Source of the DNA: Heliocidaris erythrogramma
Lineage: Eukaryota > Echinodermata > Echinoidea > Camarodonta > Echinometridae
NCBI GenBank assembly: GCA_025617745.1
Contig: CM046858.1
Location: 34,542,598 to 34,606,597, forward strand
Reading direction: 5' to 3'
Length of the DNA stretch: 64,000 bases
Positions 10,541-23,978 of the stretch are shown one piece after another; the first letter of the stretch is position 1; every line of letters starts with the position of its first letter. The notes under the pieces were generated by a model, which was given only the letters and a program-made list of their open reading frames with translations, was not told the origin of the DNA and made no database searches. The translations under genes were made by a program, and so were the position numbers.

Positions 10541-11332
10541 TCTGAAGATAAGGACAGCAGAGACCCACCATAACCATGGTAACCGGGATCATAAAAAGAC
10601 TAATGCCCAATACACTGATGGCATAATAAACTGCAACCTTATCAAATTTTTGTTTGTTAATTATTGTTACAATGGAGAAGTAGGCACTTCACATTGTAAT
10701 ATTCAATTTTTATTTTGACGCCTGGTTTATTATTCCGCGAGGACGATTCTGGTAAAGTAAGATTTTTTTTTCATATTAGAAAAAATAGTGTAGAATTAAA
10801 CTTCCGGACTTTTTATATTGAAAAATGCTAGCAATGCATAGTCTCAAAATATTGTTTGATCTTAGCACTTCCTTGGCATCGTTTCACTTGTGCATTGCTA
10901 ATGATACTTTAAACCTATAGAATAGATAGCCTATAAAGTATTGCTTTAATTCTGTGTCCTTTGAACACCACAATGTCTTTTTGTCTATAGTATAGCTTGT
11001 ATAATGTCACGTACATACAGAAGATACCAAGACGAGTGTTTTGTATATAAATGATTGGTCATAACTCTTGATATTCGTTTGCCCCAGAGGATGCAACTGT
11101 ACCGACAATATATATTAACATGATTATGAAGACACTTGAGGTCAAGGTATGAACCAGTGAACACCCCACAGCATGGCAAAACAGTTAAAGAAAGTTTACA
11201 AAAGTAAATAATAATCAAAACTAAATAATTTGTAAAATTTAATTTAATTTAATAAAAATTAAAATATTAAATGAAAGAACATATACTTGACAGGCACTTA
11301 ATAAGGGGGAGGGGTGAGAGAGGTGTATGTGC

Positions 11333-11364
11333 ACCCCCCCCCCCACACACACACACACACACAC
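11333..11364. repeat. C tract plus (CA)n microsatellite
   Basis: A C run followed by about ten CA units. The same structure, longer, occurs in the duplicated block at 21685-21720. Confidence 0.85.
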
Positions 11365-12099
11365 TGTAGCCGCTAGAGATCCGCTTGACAAAAAAATAGT
11401 ACCTGAAAATAATGCTACTAAGATTTGATTCTTAGATAGAAAAATGAAAAAAAAATCCCCTACCCTGACACTCCTCTCCCAGACCATCCCCCACTCGGGT
11501 ACTCCGCGTTTTTGCTCGGTCGCTTCGCTTTGCTTCCTCAATAAGGTCCACCAAATATAATGTATGCACCCCCCCCCCCCCAAACCCCCAGCAAAATTTT
11601 AGTTAAAGGCCTGCTGAGATTGTTTAAGCGATAAATAAAGCTGGAAAGGCACATTTATGGCTATTCACTTCTGTACTGATGATATGTTTACATCATTTCC
11701 CCAATTTATGGAATCAAAAGTTTTGATTTTATCTCCTGTGCCTTTCTCTTCTTCTCATAATTTCTTGAAAGTAGTCTTCTGTGTAGTTGTACTTATATCG
11801 TATTATTACAGAGAAAATGAAAATGAGCATAGAGAGGTAAATTGTCCTTTTGGCTATCCTCAGGCACTATTCGGGGTATTTCTTAGTTTGTTTCTTTGTT
11901 ATATTTGTTTGCCTGTAAAACAGATGAATAAAATAAATATAATAATATGTCTAAAATTCGAAGCAACTATATGGTGCGAACTGTATTGTATTACTGTGTC
12001 TTAAAAGAAGTTGTTGGAACCCTATGCATGTTAAACATATTTTAAGTAGCAAATTGTCAGCAATTGTTCATACAGCAAAATATCTTTATACGATGACAG

Positions 12100-12160
12100 A
12101 TTGAGACTCCGTATATCTGGTCTGTAGATCTCAGTGAACTGCGATCAGCATCATGTGATC
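12100..12160 (+). pseudogene. Truncated LRR exon copy A
   Basis: After the usual acceptor (ACGATGACAG) the copy starts like the intact exons (ATT GAG ACT) but diverges (IETPYIWSVDLSELRSASCD). It breaks at TGTGATC, where it fuses directly to sequence found deep in the downstream intron of other units (AAAACGTTTTTG ... CCGGAAGTGCA). The 3' two thirds of the exon and its donor are gone, so it cannot be spliced normally. The same breakpoint occurs in the copy at 22465. Confidence 0.8.
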
Positions 12161-13457
12161 AAAACGTTTTTGTTTAACCGGAAGTGCAGTTAAATACAGT
12201 ATATTATAAGTTGACGATCCAGTATAGTTAAAACAACAATTTCTTTCAAGAATGCTAAAAATAGGTAAAGAAATGAAAGTTCTTCACGAGTGTTCATATT
12301 GCGAACAATTAATTGTATGATTTGCTTTTCAGATTGCGCCTGTTCTTCATCCCATCACGTAATAAGTAGTGCTATGGAAGCACAGATCGAAACATGAAAA
12401 CTTCTGTAATACTCATGAAACTACATATCACTTATGAATAGTCAATAAATTGTGATTGTAGCAGATCTTAATTCATTCCATGCGGCAGTAATTAGGGCCA
12501 TGGAAACACTGATGGAGTCACAGTCATTGACCTATTGACAATGATATATAGATTATAACTTCGAAACATACGAAATCAAAAGTTTTATTTACAATTATCC
12601 GCAATTATCGTGGAAAATCAATCAATCAATCAAAATCCGGTTTTTCAACCTTTTTGGTCAGTTTAGTTTAGAGAAGGGTTAGAGATAAAAACATGACTGT
12701 AAACTGTTCTGGTTTTCACAATCATGTAGAGTAAACTGCCCTGATTTTTAGAGTTCAAGTATGTGGTTGTAACAGTAAACAAATACTTTACACAATTGAA
12801 TTTTTTCTGTCATATCTCACACAAGAAAAAAAATATTAAAGATAATTAAATGAGGCGTGATGAATCCACCATCAATAATGTTAATAATCTAAGCTACACT
12901 AATCTGAATTCTTGCCCATATCGGACTCTCTTAATTTTTTTGTTCTCATTTTAATATTTACAATTCCTTGATAAAATATACGTGTTTACTGTTTTTGTCT
13001 TCGGACCTTTCCTTTTTACCTTGTGCCCCCCCCCCCCCTCCCCCCTTTGATACTATTTTCTTTTAAATACACTACCTGAAAATAGCGGGAAAGGCACAAT
13101 CATAGTTATTCACTTCTGTGTTTATGATAAGTATTCGTATTATTACAGAGAAAATGAAAATGAGCATAGAGAAGCAAAGTTTCCTTTTGGCTATCCTTGG
13201 GCACTATTCGGTGGTATTTCTTACTTTGTTTCTCTGTTTTATCTGTTTGCCTGAAAATCAGATGATTTACATAAATAAAATAATGTTTAAAATTCGAAGT
13301 AACCAATGCAGACGTCATGACATGTGGACTACATGGTGCAAACTGTATTACCATGACTTAAAATAACATTTTTGTTAAACCCTAAACAGTTTAAACATAT
13401 TTTAAATAGCAAATTGTCAGTAATTGTTCATACAACATGATATTTTTACGATGACAG

Positions 13458-13625
13458 ATTGAAACTCTCCATTTCCACTCTACGGATCTCAGAGAAAACC
13501 CCTCAGCATCACCTGATCTCGCTCAGATCATCTGTAAGATGCCTCATTTGACAAACCTGACACTCTACGGTCAGTATCCCGATGACTTCTACTCAACATC
13601 ATCATCGATGGCATCTTCTGCTAAG
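13458..13625 (+). CDS. LRR exon, intact copy B
   Basis: A 168-base internal exon of a leucine-rich-repeat gene. It is preceded by TTTTTACGATGACAG (acceptor) and followed by GTAATAG (donor), and it is open throughout: 56 codons from IETLHFHSTDLRENPSASPD to MASSAK. Two LRR strands are visible (IETLHFHS near residue 1 and LTNLTLYG near residue 31). Both ends are phase 0, so the exon can be repeated or skipped without losing frame, and the last exon of the gene (25433) continues in the same phase. LRR proteins bind ligands through the variable residues of the strands; in echinoderms such exons typify NLR-type immune receptors. No NACHT or death domain lies in the window, so NLR membership is inference. 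It differs from copies C/D mainly in the first 23 codons. Confidence 0.82.
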
Positions 13626-15341
13626 GTAATAGTTTGGTCATTGTAATAATTTAAACTGTGTACTACAGGATGCGTGGCAACATGTCTATGGTTTAATTGT
13701 TCCTATAACGATTTTTTTTAAAACTTTTTTTTTACCTTAATTGTGGTAATAATGTCATTATCTGGTATGAGGATCGTCTTTGAAGGTACTAATAACCTAA
13801 TCAAAACATTTTTGTTCAACCGGAAGTGCAATTAAATAAAGTATATTATAAGTTGACGATCCAGTATAGGTAAGGGATGTAAACAAGTCATCTCTTTATA
13901 TACAAAATGCATTTACCTTTAACGGAAAGAGTGCTGAAAAGGTGAATTTTGTCAATGAAAATGAAAAAAAAAAAACAGTAACATATTTGATGAAATCGTG
14001 GGCATACCCGTTCTTCATGAGTGTTTTTTGTTGTGAACAATTAATTGTATGATTTGCTTTTCAGGTTACTCCTGTTCTTCTTCCCATCACGTAATAAGTA
14101 GTGCTATGGAAGCACTGATCGAGACATGGAAACTGACTTCTGTAATACTCATGAAACTACATATCACTTATCAATAGTTCAATAAATTGTTATTGTAGCA
14201 GATTTTAATTCATTCCATGCGGCAGTAATTAGGGCCATGGAAACACCGATGGAGTCATTGACAGTCATTGACCTATTGACAATGATATATAGATTATAAC
14301 TTCGAAACATAAGAAATCCAAAGTTTTATTTACAATTATCCACAATTATCGTGGAAAATAATCCAGTAATCCGAGACATTTATTTTTTCATTCAAAATCA
14401 GGTTAAAACTTTTTGTCAGTTTAGTTTAGTTAGTGAAGAGTTAGAGATAAACACATGACTGTAAACTGTTCTGGTTTTCACAATCATGTAGAGTAGACTA
14501 AATTGCCCTGATTATAGAGCTAAAGTATGTGGTTGTAATGAAAACTGTAAACAAGTACTTTGCACAATTGCATTTTTTCTGTCATATCTCAGACAAGAAA
14601 AACAAAATATTAAAGATAATTAAATAAGGCGAGATGAATCCACCATCAATAAGGTTAATAATCTAAGCTACACTATTCTGAATTCTTGCCTATATCGGAC
14701 TCTCTTAATCTTTTTTTTTTCTCATTTGAATATTTACAATTCCTTGATAAAATATACCCGTATACGTGTTTATTGTTTTGGTCTTCGGACCTTTCCTTTT
14801 TACCTAGTGCCCCCCCCCCCCCTTTGATACTAATTATTTTTTAAATACACTAATGGAAAAATAGCGGGAAAGGCACAATCATAGTTATTCACTTCTGTGC
14901 TTATGATAAGTTTATATCAATTTTCCAATTTTATGGAATCGAAAGTTTTGATTTTATCTCCTGTGCCTTTCTCTTTTACTCTTAATTTCTTGAAAGTAGT
15001 CTTCTGTGTAGTTGTACTTATATTCGTATTATTACAGAGAAAATGAAAATGAGCATAGAGAGGTAAAGTTTCCTTTTGGCTATCCTTGGGCACTATTCGG
15101 TGGTATTTCTTACTTTGTTTCTCTGTTTTATCTGTTTGCCTGGAAATCAGATGAATTAAATAAATAAAATAATGTTTAAAATTCGAAGTAACCAATGAAG
15201 ACGTCATGTGGACTACATGGTGCAAACTGTATTACCATGACTTAAAATAACATTTTTGTTAAACCCTAAACTTGTTAAACATATTTTAAGTAGCAAATTG
15301 TCAGTAATTGTTCATACAACATGATATTTTTACGATGACAG

Positions 15342-15509
15342 ATCGAGACTCTGAACATCCAGTCTGCGGATCTCAGTAAACGCCGCTCAGCATCACGTGA
15401 TCTCGCTCAGATCATCTGTAAGATGCCTCATTTGACAAACCTGACACTCTACGGTCAGTATCACGATGACTTCTACTCAACATCATCAACGATGGCATCT
15501 TCTGCTAAG
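15342..15509 (+). CDS. LRR exon, intact copy C
   Basis: Same length, phase and splice signals as copy B. The variable first third reads IETLNIQSADLSKRRSASRD, and the rest (LAQIICKMPHLTNLTLYGQY and on) is identical to the other copies except for a Ser to Thr change in TSSTMASSAK. The preceding 50 bases of intron differ from copy B at about one position, although the first 69 bases of the exon differ at about 17, so the change is concentrated in the exon. Confidence 0.82.
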
Positions 15510-17146
15510 GTAATAGTTTGGTCATTGTAATAATTTAAACTGTGTACTACAAGATGGGTGGCAACTGTATACACATGTATATGGTTTAATTGTTCTTATA
15601 ACGATTTTTTAAAACTTAATTTCTTTACCTTAATTGTGGTAATAATGTCATTATCTGGTATATGTAAACAGGTCATCTCTTTATTATACAAAATGCATTT
15701 ACCTTTAACAGAAAGAGTGCTGAAAAGGTGAATTTTGTCAATGAAATAAAATGAAAATGAAAAAGAAAACAACAAAAAAAACAGTAAAATATTTCATGAA
15801 AGAGTGGGCATATCCCTTCTTCACGAGTGTTTTTTGTTGTGAACAATTAATTGTATGATTTGCTTTTCAGGTTGCTCCTGTTCTTCATCCCATCACGTAA
15901 TAAGTAATGCTATGGAAGCACTGATCGAGACATGGAAACTGACTTCTGTAACACTCATGAAACTACATATCACTGATGAATAGTCAATAAATTGTGATTG
16001 TAGTAGATCTTAATTCATTCCATGCGTCAGTAATTAGGGCCATGGAAACACTTATGGAGTCACAGTCATTGACCTATTGACAATGATACACAGATTATAA
16101 CTTCGAAACATACGAAATCAAAAGTTTTATTTACAATTATCCGCAATTATCGTGGAAAATCAATCGTGTGATCCCAGGCATTTATTTTTTCAATCAAAAT
16201 CCGGTTTTCAAACTTTTTTGTCAGTTTAGTTTAGAGAAGGGTTAGAGATAAAAACATGACTGTAAACAGCTCTGGTTTTCACAATCATGTAGAGTAGACT
16301 AAATTGCCCTGATTATAGAGCTAAAGTATGTGGTTGTAATGAAAACTGTAAACAAGTACTTTGCACAATTGCATTTTTTCTGTCATATCTCAGACAAGAA
16401 AAAACAAAATATTAAAGATAATTAAATAAGGCGAGATGAATCCACCATCAATAAGGTTAATAATCTAAGCTACACTATTCTGAATTCTTGCCTATATCGG
16501 ACTCTCTTAATCTTTTTTTTTTTCTCATTTGAATATTTACAATTCCTTGATAAAATATACCCGTATACGTGTTTACTGTTTTGGTCTTCGGACCTTTCCT
16601 TTTTACCTAGTGCCCCCCCCCCCCCCCTTTGATACTAATTATTTTTTAAATACACTAATGGAAAAATAGCGGGAAAGGCACAATCATAGTTATTCACTTC
16701 TGTGCTTATGATAAGTTTATATCATTTTTCCAATTTTATGGAATCGAAAGTTTTGATTTTATCTCCTGTGCCTTTTTCTTCTACTCATAATTTATTGAAC
16801 GTAATCTTCTGTGCAGTTGTACTTATATTCGTATTATTACAGAGAAAATGAAAATGAGCATAGAGAGGTAAAGTTTCCTTTTGGCTATCCTTGGGCACTA
16901 TTCCGTGGTATTTCTTACATTGTTTCTCTGTTTTATCTGTTTGCCTGGAAATCAGATGAATTAAATAAATAGAATAATGTTTAAAATTCGAAGTAACCAA
17001 TGCAGACGTCATGTGGACTACATGGTGCGAACTGTATTACCATGACTTAAAATAACAATTTTGTTAAACCCTAAACATGTTAAACATATTTTAAGTAGCA
17101 AATTGTCAGTAATTGTTCATACAACATGATATTTTTACGATGACAG

Positions 17147-17314
17147 ATCGAGACTCTGAACATCCAGTCTGCGTATCTCAGTAAACGCCGCTCAGCATCA
17201 CGTGATCTCGCTCAGTTCATCTGTAAGATGCCTCATTTGACTAACCTGACACTGTACGGTCGGTATCACGATGACTTCTACTCAACATCATCATCGATGG
17301 CATCTTCTGCTAAG
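17147..17314 (+). CDS. LRR exon, intact copy D
   Basis: Nearly the same as copy C in the variable part (IETLNIQSAYLSKRRSASRD, Asp to Tyr), which points to a recent C/D duplication or conversion. Further changes are Ile to Phe in LAQFICK and Gln to Arg in LYGRYHDD. Acceptor and donor are intact and the frame is open for 56 codons. Confidence 0.82.
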
Positions 17315-19053
17315 GTAATAGTTTGGTCATTGTAATAATTTAAACTGTGTACTACAAGATGGGTGGCAACTGTATACACATGTATATGGTTTAATTGTTC
17401 TTATAACGATTTTTAAAAACTTATTTGTTTTACCTTAATTGTGGTAATAATGTCATTATCTGGTATGAGGATCGTCTTTGAAGGTACTGATAACCTAATG
17501 AAAACATTTTTGTTCAACCGGATTTGCAATTAAATACAGTATATTATAAGTTGACGATCCAGTATAGGTAAGGGATGTAAACAGGTCATCTCTTTATTAT
17601 ACAAAATGTATTTACCTTTAACGGAAAGAGTGCTGAAAAGGTGAATTTTGTCAATGAAATAAAATGAAAATGAAAAACAAACAAACAAACAAACAGAAAC
17701 ATATTTGATGAAAGAGTGGGCATACCACTTACTTCACGAGTGTTTTTTGTTGTGAACAATTAATTATATGATTTGCTTTTCAGATTGCTCCTGTTCTTCA
17801 TCCCATCACGTAATAAGTAATGCTCTGGAAGCACTGATCGAGACATGAAAACTGACTTCTGTGATACTAATGAAACTACATATCACTTATGAATAGTCAA
17901 TAAATTGTGATTGTAGCAGATCTTAATTCATTCCATGCGACAGTAATTAGGGCCATGGAAACACTGATGGAGTCACAGTCATTGACCTATTGACAATGAT
18001 ATACAGATTATAACTTCGAAACATACGAAATCAAAAGTTTTATTTACAATTATCCGCAATTATCGTGGAAAATCAATCGTGTGATCACAGGCATTTATTT
18101 TTTCAATCAAAATCCGGTTTTCAAACTTTTTTGTCAGTTTAGTTTAGAGAAGGGTTAGAGATAAAAACATGACTGTAAACTGTCCTGGTTTTCACAATCA
18201 TGTAGAGTAGACTAAATTGCCCTGATTATAGAGCTAAAGTATGTGGTTGTAATGAAAACTGTAAACAAGTACTTTGCACAATTGCATTTTTTCTGTCGTA
18301 TCTCAGACAAGAAAAACAAAATATTAAAGATAATTAAATAAGGCGAGATGAATCCACCATCAATAAGGTTAATAATCTAAGCTACACTATTCTGAATTCT
18401 TGCCTATATCGGACTCTCTTAATCTTTTTTTTTCTCATTTGAATATTTACAATTCCTTGATAAAATATACCCGTATACGTGTTTACTGTTTTGGTCTTCG
18501 GACCTTTCCTTTTTACCTAGTGCCCCCCCCCCCCCTTGATACTAATTATTTTTTAAATACACTAATGGAAAAATAGCGGGAAAGGCACAATCATAGTTAT
18601 TCACTTCTGTGCTTATGATAAGTTTATATCAATTTTCCAATTTTATGGAATCGAAAGTTTTGATTTTATCTCCTGTGCCTTTCTCTTTTACTCTTAATTT
18701 CTTGAAAGTAGTCTTTCGTGTAGTTGTACTTACATTCGTATTATTACAGAGAAAATGAAAGTGAGCATAGAGAGGTAAGGTTTCCATTTGGCTATCCTTG
18801 GGCACTATTCGGTGGTATTTCTTACTTTGTTTCTCTGTTTTATCTGTTTGCCTGGAAATCAGATGAATTAAATAAATAAAATAATGTTTAAAATTCGAAG
18901 TAACCAATGCAGACGTCATGTGGACTACATGGTGCGAACTGTATTACCATGACTTAAAATAACATTTTTGTTAAACCCTAAACATGTTAAACATATTTTA
19001 AGTAGCAAATTGTCAGTAATTGTTCATACAACATGATATTTTTACGATGACAG

Positions 19054-19221
19054 ATTGAGACTCTTGCTTTCAAGTCTGCGGGTCTCAGAGAAAACCCCTC
19101 AGCATCACTTGATCTCGCTCAGATCATCTGTAAGATGCCTCATTTGACAAACCTGACACTCTACGGTCAGTATCACGATGACTTCTACTCAACATCATCA
19201 TCGATGGCATCTTCTGCTAAG
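19054..19221 (+). CDS. LRR exon, intact copy E
   Basis: The variable part reads IETLAFKSAGLRENPSASLD, a third sequence class related to copy G. The constant part matches copy B. Acceptor, donor GTAATAG and phase 0-0 are kept. Its downstream intron is cut by a LINE fragment from about 19372. Confidence 0.82.
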
Positions 19222-19371
19222 GTAATAGTTTGGTCATTGTAATAATTTAAACTGTGTACTACAAGATGCGTGGCAACTGTATACACATGTATATGGTTTA
19301 ATTGTTCTTATAACGATTTTGTAAAACTTAATTTCTTTACCTTAATTGTGGTAATAATGTCATTATCTGGT

Positions 19372-20517
19372 GATCAGTTATCATTGTCAACTATTTTAAA
19401 TAATGAACTACAAAAGGTCTCTAAATGGTTTAAGGCCAATAAACTTACGTTAAATATAGATAAATCAAATTATATATTATTCCATACTGCGAAACAGAAA
19501 CAAAAAAAATAGTTCTTTGCAAAACTTAATAGTGAAAATCAACAATACGTCAATTGAACGTGTATATCGTACTAAATTTCTGGGTGTATACATTGATCAT
19601 GATTTATAATGGAATACTCACATCTCTTATGTTAGAAAAAAGTTATCACAGAACATTGGTGTCATCAGCAAGTTATGCCATATCCTACCGAAATACATTC
19701 TTATTACATTGTATAATACTCTAGTCCTACCGTTTTTATCATACTGTAATATTGTTTGGGCTAATACATATTCTTCCAAGTTGGAAGCACTTTTTATATT
19801 GCAAAAGAGATTTGTAAGAATAGCTTCATCATCTACATATTTGGCACATACAAAACCTTTGTTCAAGAAGTTATTCATACTGAATATTTATAAATTGAAT
19901 TATTTTAATGCAATACTACTATTTAAACACAGACTTGGTCTATTACCCCAAAATTTATGCGATATGTTAACATTAAATTGTTCAGTTCATAGATATAATA
20001 CTAGAAATAGAATGAAATATTATTTATCTGTTATTACCAAACAATATGAATTACACTCTTTCAGACATAAAGCTCCTTCTGTATGGAATTCTATCCCATC
20101 AGACATAACTTCAGTTCAAAGTTTGAATTTATTTAAAAGAAAGCTTAAATTATATCTTATTTCCAATGATCTCGCGATATAAACAAAACCAATATTATTC
20201 CACGATGCAATTTTGTTTAGGGTTGTGCGGTAAACATTTTTGTTTTATTTTTTATTCATCATAAATCATTTTGTATGATTCCATTTGTAATTTTATTGTT
20301 TATGTGAATTTCTTGTCATGGGGGCTGTCAAGACAAACCCACTAGGGTTTTTATACAGCAACCAAATTCCTATTTTTATTGTCAATCTTTTAATATTTTA
20401 ATAATTGCAAGCAAAATGTAATGATTATGTCTTAGTATACAATTATTATATTGCATATTTCTTACATGTTGATGTTAAAGTTGTTATGGAATTGAATAAA
20501 GCTGAATTGAATTGAAT
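19372..20517 (+). mobile_element. 5'-truncated non-LTR retrotransposon (LINE) fragment
   Basis: The fragment encodes the end of a LINE reverse transcriptase. First comes SLSTILNNELQKVSKWFKAN with KLTLNIDKSNYILFH, then, after a frameshift near 19505 and an in-frame TAA near 19606, FLGVYIDHDL and a frame to 20182 with LYNTLVLPFLSYCNIVWANT, RFVRIASSSTYLAHTKPLFK and a C-terminal SVWNSIPSDITS. This thumb and C-terminal pattern is typical of CR1/Jockey-group LINEs of marine invertebrates. The catalytic palm is missing. The 3' end is a GAATTGAATTGAAT tail at about 20505-20517. On the left it joins LRR-unit intron after TCATTATCTGGT; on the right it joins the start of the second block type. Confidence 0.88.
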
Positions 20518-20879
20518 AGATAGCCTATAAAGTATTGCTTTAATTCTGTATCCTTTGAACACCACATTGTCTTTTTGGCTATAGTATAGCTTGTATAATG
20601 TCACGTACATACAGAAGATACCAAGACGAGTGTTTTTGTATATAAATGATTCGTCATAACACTTGATTTTCTTTTGCCCCAGAGGATGCAACTGTACCGA
20701 CAAAAAGCCCCTTTGTACAAGATTTGGGTCCTTCATAATCTTTAAAAAGTGTTTAGTAAACGAAGAAGCTTGACTGAGGAGGAATTTTTAATTTGTAAAC
20801 AAATCTTTCGGCATATTACTCCCAGTGTTAAAGATCGTATGCTCGATCTGTAATGAAAAACACAAGTCAGAAAAAATTG

Positions 20880-20951
20880 GAACCAGCGGGATTCGAACCT
20901 GTCATCTACTGCTTGCCGGGCAGCGACTTAACCACCAGGCTATTCTGGTTC
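20880..20951 (-). tRNA. tRNA-like sequence, probably pseudo (copy 1)
   Basis: On the minus strand the 72 bases start and end with complementary GAACCAG/CTGGTTC. They contain an A box (TAGCCTGGTGG), a B box (GGTTCGAATCC), and a CTGC/GCAG anticodon stem around the loop CCGGCAA. The apparent anticodon is GGC (Ala), but position 33 is C instead of T and the D and T stems pair poorly. A run of six T follows the gene, as a polymerase III terminator would. It is probably a tRNA-derived repeat, not a translating tRNA. Confidence 0.6.
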
Positions 20952-21168
20952 ACGGCCAAGTCACGACGAACTAGAATCAAATACCCAAGATCCTCTTCTT
21001 TCTGACTCATTAATATTCAAACGGTCCGCCGTAGACAATGGTTAGTAAACGAAGAAGCTTGACTGGGGAGGAATTTTTAATTTGTAAACAAATCTTTCGG
21101 CATATTACTCCCAGTGTTAAAGATCGTATGCTCGATCTGTAATGTAAAACACAAGTCAGAAAAAATTG

Positions 21169-21240
21169 GAACCAGCGGGATTCGAACCTGTCATCTACTG
21201 CTTGCCGGGCAGCGACTTAACCACCAGGCTATTCTGGTTC
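21169..21240 (-). tRNA. tRNA-like sequence, probably pseudo (copy 2)
   Basis: Identical to the module at 20880-20951 and part of the next 289-bp unit. Confidence 0.6.
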
Positions 21241-22464
21241 ACGGCCAAGTCACGACGACCTAGAATCAAATACCCAAGATCCTCTTCTTTCTGACTCATT
21301 AATATTCAAACGGTCCGCCGTAGACAATGGTTAGTAAACGAAGAAGCTTGACTGGGGAGGAATTTTTAATTTGTAAACAAATCTTTCGGCATATTACTCC
21401 CAGTGTTAAAGAGTGTTTAGTTTTCAGACTGCTAATTTAGCTTAATCAATGATTATCTTAACATGATTATGAAGACACTTGAGTTCAAGGGTATGAATCA
21501 GTGAACACCCCGCAGCATGGCAAAACAGTTAAAGAAAGTTACGTTCGTTTACAAAAGTAAATAATAATAAAAACTAAATATATTTTTGTCGTCAAGAAAT
21601 AAAAATTAAAATATTAAATGAAAGAACATTATACTCGACAGGCACTTAATAAGGGGGAGGGTTGAGGGAGGTGTTTGTGCACACCCCCCCCCCCCACACA
21701 CACACACACACACATACACACCACTGTAGCCGCTAGAGATCCGCTTGACAAGAAAATAGTACCTGAAAATAATGCTACTAAGATTTGATTCTTAGATAGA
21801 AAAATGAAGAAAGAAAAATCCCCTACCCTGAGTTGACGGAGGGGGACACTCCTCTCCCAGACCCTCCCCCACTCGGGTACTCCGCGTTTTTGCTCGGTCG
21901 CTTCGCTTTGCTTCCTCAATAAGGTCCACCAAATATAATGTCTGCAACCCCCCCCCCCCCCCCCACCAACCCCCTACAAAATTTTAGTTAAAGGCCTGGT
22001 TGAGATTGTTCAAGCGATAAATAAAGCTGGAAAGGCATATTGATGGCTATTCACTTCTGTACTGATGATATGTTTACATCATTTCCCCAATTTATGGAAT
22101 CAAAAGTTTTGATTTTATCTCCTGTGCCTTTCTCTTCTACTCATAATTTTTTGAAAGTAGTTTTCTGTGTAGTTGTACTTATATTCGTATTATTACAGAG
22201 AAAATGAAAATGAGCATAGAGAGGTAAATTGTCCTTTTGGCTATCCTCGGGCACTATTCGGGGGTATTTCTTAGTTTGTTTCTTTGTTATATTTGTTTGC
22301 CTGTAAATCAGATGAATAAAATAAATATAATAATATGTCTAAAATTCGAAGTAACTATTACCGTGTCTTAAAAGAAGTTGTTGGAACCCTATGCATGTTA
22401 AACATATTTTAAGTAGCAAATTTTCAGCAATTGTTCATACAGCATAATATGTTTACGATGACAG

Positions 22465-22525
22465 ATTGAGACTCCGTATATCTGGTCTGTAGATCTCAGT
22501 GAACTGCGATCAGCATCATGTGATC
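22465..22525 (+). pseudogene. Truncated LRR exon copy F
   Basis: Same acceptor, same 61 bases and same breakpoint (TGTGATC to AAAACGTTTTTG) as copy A at 12100-12160. The truncation therefore predates duplication of this block. Confidence 0.8.
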
Positions 22526-23978
22526 AAAACGTTTTTGCTTAACCGGAAGTGCAGTTAAATACAGAATATTATAAGTTGACGATCCAGTATAGTTAAAACA
22601 ACAATTTCTTTCAAGAATGCTAAAAATAGGTAATGAAAATGAAATGGTAAAGAAATGAAAGTTCTTCACGAGTGTTCATATTGTGAACAATTAATTATAT
22701 GATTTGCTTTTTAGGTTGCTCCTGTTCTTCATCCCATCACGTAATAAGTAGTGCTATGGAAGCACAGATCGAAACATGAAAACCGACTTCTGTAATACTC
22801 ATGAAACTACATATCACTTATGAATAGTCAATAAATTGTGATTGTAGCAGATCTTAATTCATTCCATGCGGCAGTAATTAGGGCCATGGAAACACTGATG
22901 GAGTCACAGTCATTGACCTATTGACAATGATATATAGATTATAACTTCGAAACATACGAAATCAAATGTTTTATTACAATTATCCGCAATTATGGTGGAA
23001 AATCAATCCAGTGATCCGAGGCATTTATTTTTTTCAATCAAAATCTCGTTTTCAAACTTTTTGGTCAGTTTAGTTTAGAGAAGGGTTAGAGATAAAAACA
23101 TGACTGTAAACTGTTCTGGTTTTCACAATCATGTACAGTAGACTAAATTGCCCTGATTATAGAGCTAAAGTATGTGGTTGTAAAGAAAACTGTAAACAAA
23201 TACTTTGCACAATTGAATTTTTTCTGTCATATCTCACACAAGAAAAAAAATATTAAAGATAATTAAATGAGGCGTGATGAATCCACCATCAATAATGTTA
23301 ATAATCTAAGCTACACTAATCTGAATTCTTGCCCATATCGGGCTCTCTTAATTTTTGTTTCTCATTTGAATATTTACAATTCCTTGATAAAATATACGCG
23401 TATACGTGTGTACTGTTTTTGTCTTCTGTCCTTTCCTTTTTACCTTGTGCCCCCCCCCCCCTTGATACTATTTTCTTTTAAATACACTAACGGAAAATAG
23501 CGGGAAAGGCACAATCATAGTTATTCACTTCTGTGCTTATGATAAGTTTATATCATTTTTCAAATTTTATGGAATCGAAAGTTTTGATTTTATCTCCTGT
23601 GCCTTTCTCTTTTACTCTTAATTTCTTGAAAGTAGTCTTCTGTGTAGTTGTACTTATATTCGTATTATTACAGAGAAAATGAAAATGAGCATAGAGAGGT
23701 AAAGTTTCCTTTTGGCTATCCTTGGGCACTATTCGGTGGTATTTCTTACTTTGTTTCTCTGTTTTATCTGTTTGCCTCAAAATCAGATGAATTAAATAAA
23801 TAAAATAATGTTTAAAATTCAAATTAACCAATGCAGACGTCATGTGGACTACATGGTGCGAAACGTATTTTCATGACTTAAAATTACATTTTTGTTAAAC
23901 CCTAAACATGTTAAACATTATTTTAAGTAGCAAATTGTCAGTAATTGTTCATACAACCTTATATTTTTACGATGACAG

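Larger units (their letters stand above)
20754..21411. repeat. 289-bp tandem repeat carrying a tRNA-like module
   Basis: Units start at TAGTAAACGAAGAAGCTTGA at 20754, 21043 and 21332, a spacing of exactly 289 bp. Two are complete and the third stops at about 21411, after GTGTTAAAGA. Differences between the first two are a handful of bases. Each complete unit has a minus-strand tRNA-like sequence. The flanks (before 20754 and after 21411) share the AAAGTGTTTAG motif, so the array sits inside the duplicated block. Confidence 0.92.

Noticed and set aside
13106-18919. Minus-strand frames of 75-100 codons (TSNFKHYFIYLIHLISRQTD type) in each LRR unit
   Set aside because: They recur only because the whole intron is duplicated, have no conserved domain, and start and end at unit-specific differences.
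22690-22830. Exon-like start after GATTTGCTTTTCAG in each unit (also near 14040 and 15850)
   Set aside because: A good acceptor is followed by GTTGCTCCTGTTCTTC and then TAA in the phase required by the array, so it is not a coding exon of this gene; it may be an old decayed exon.
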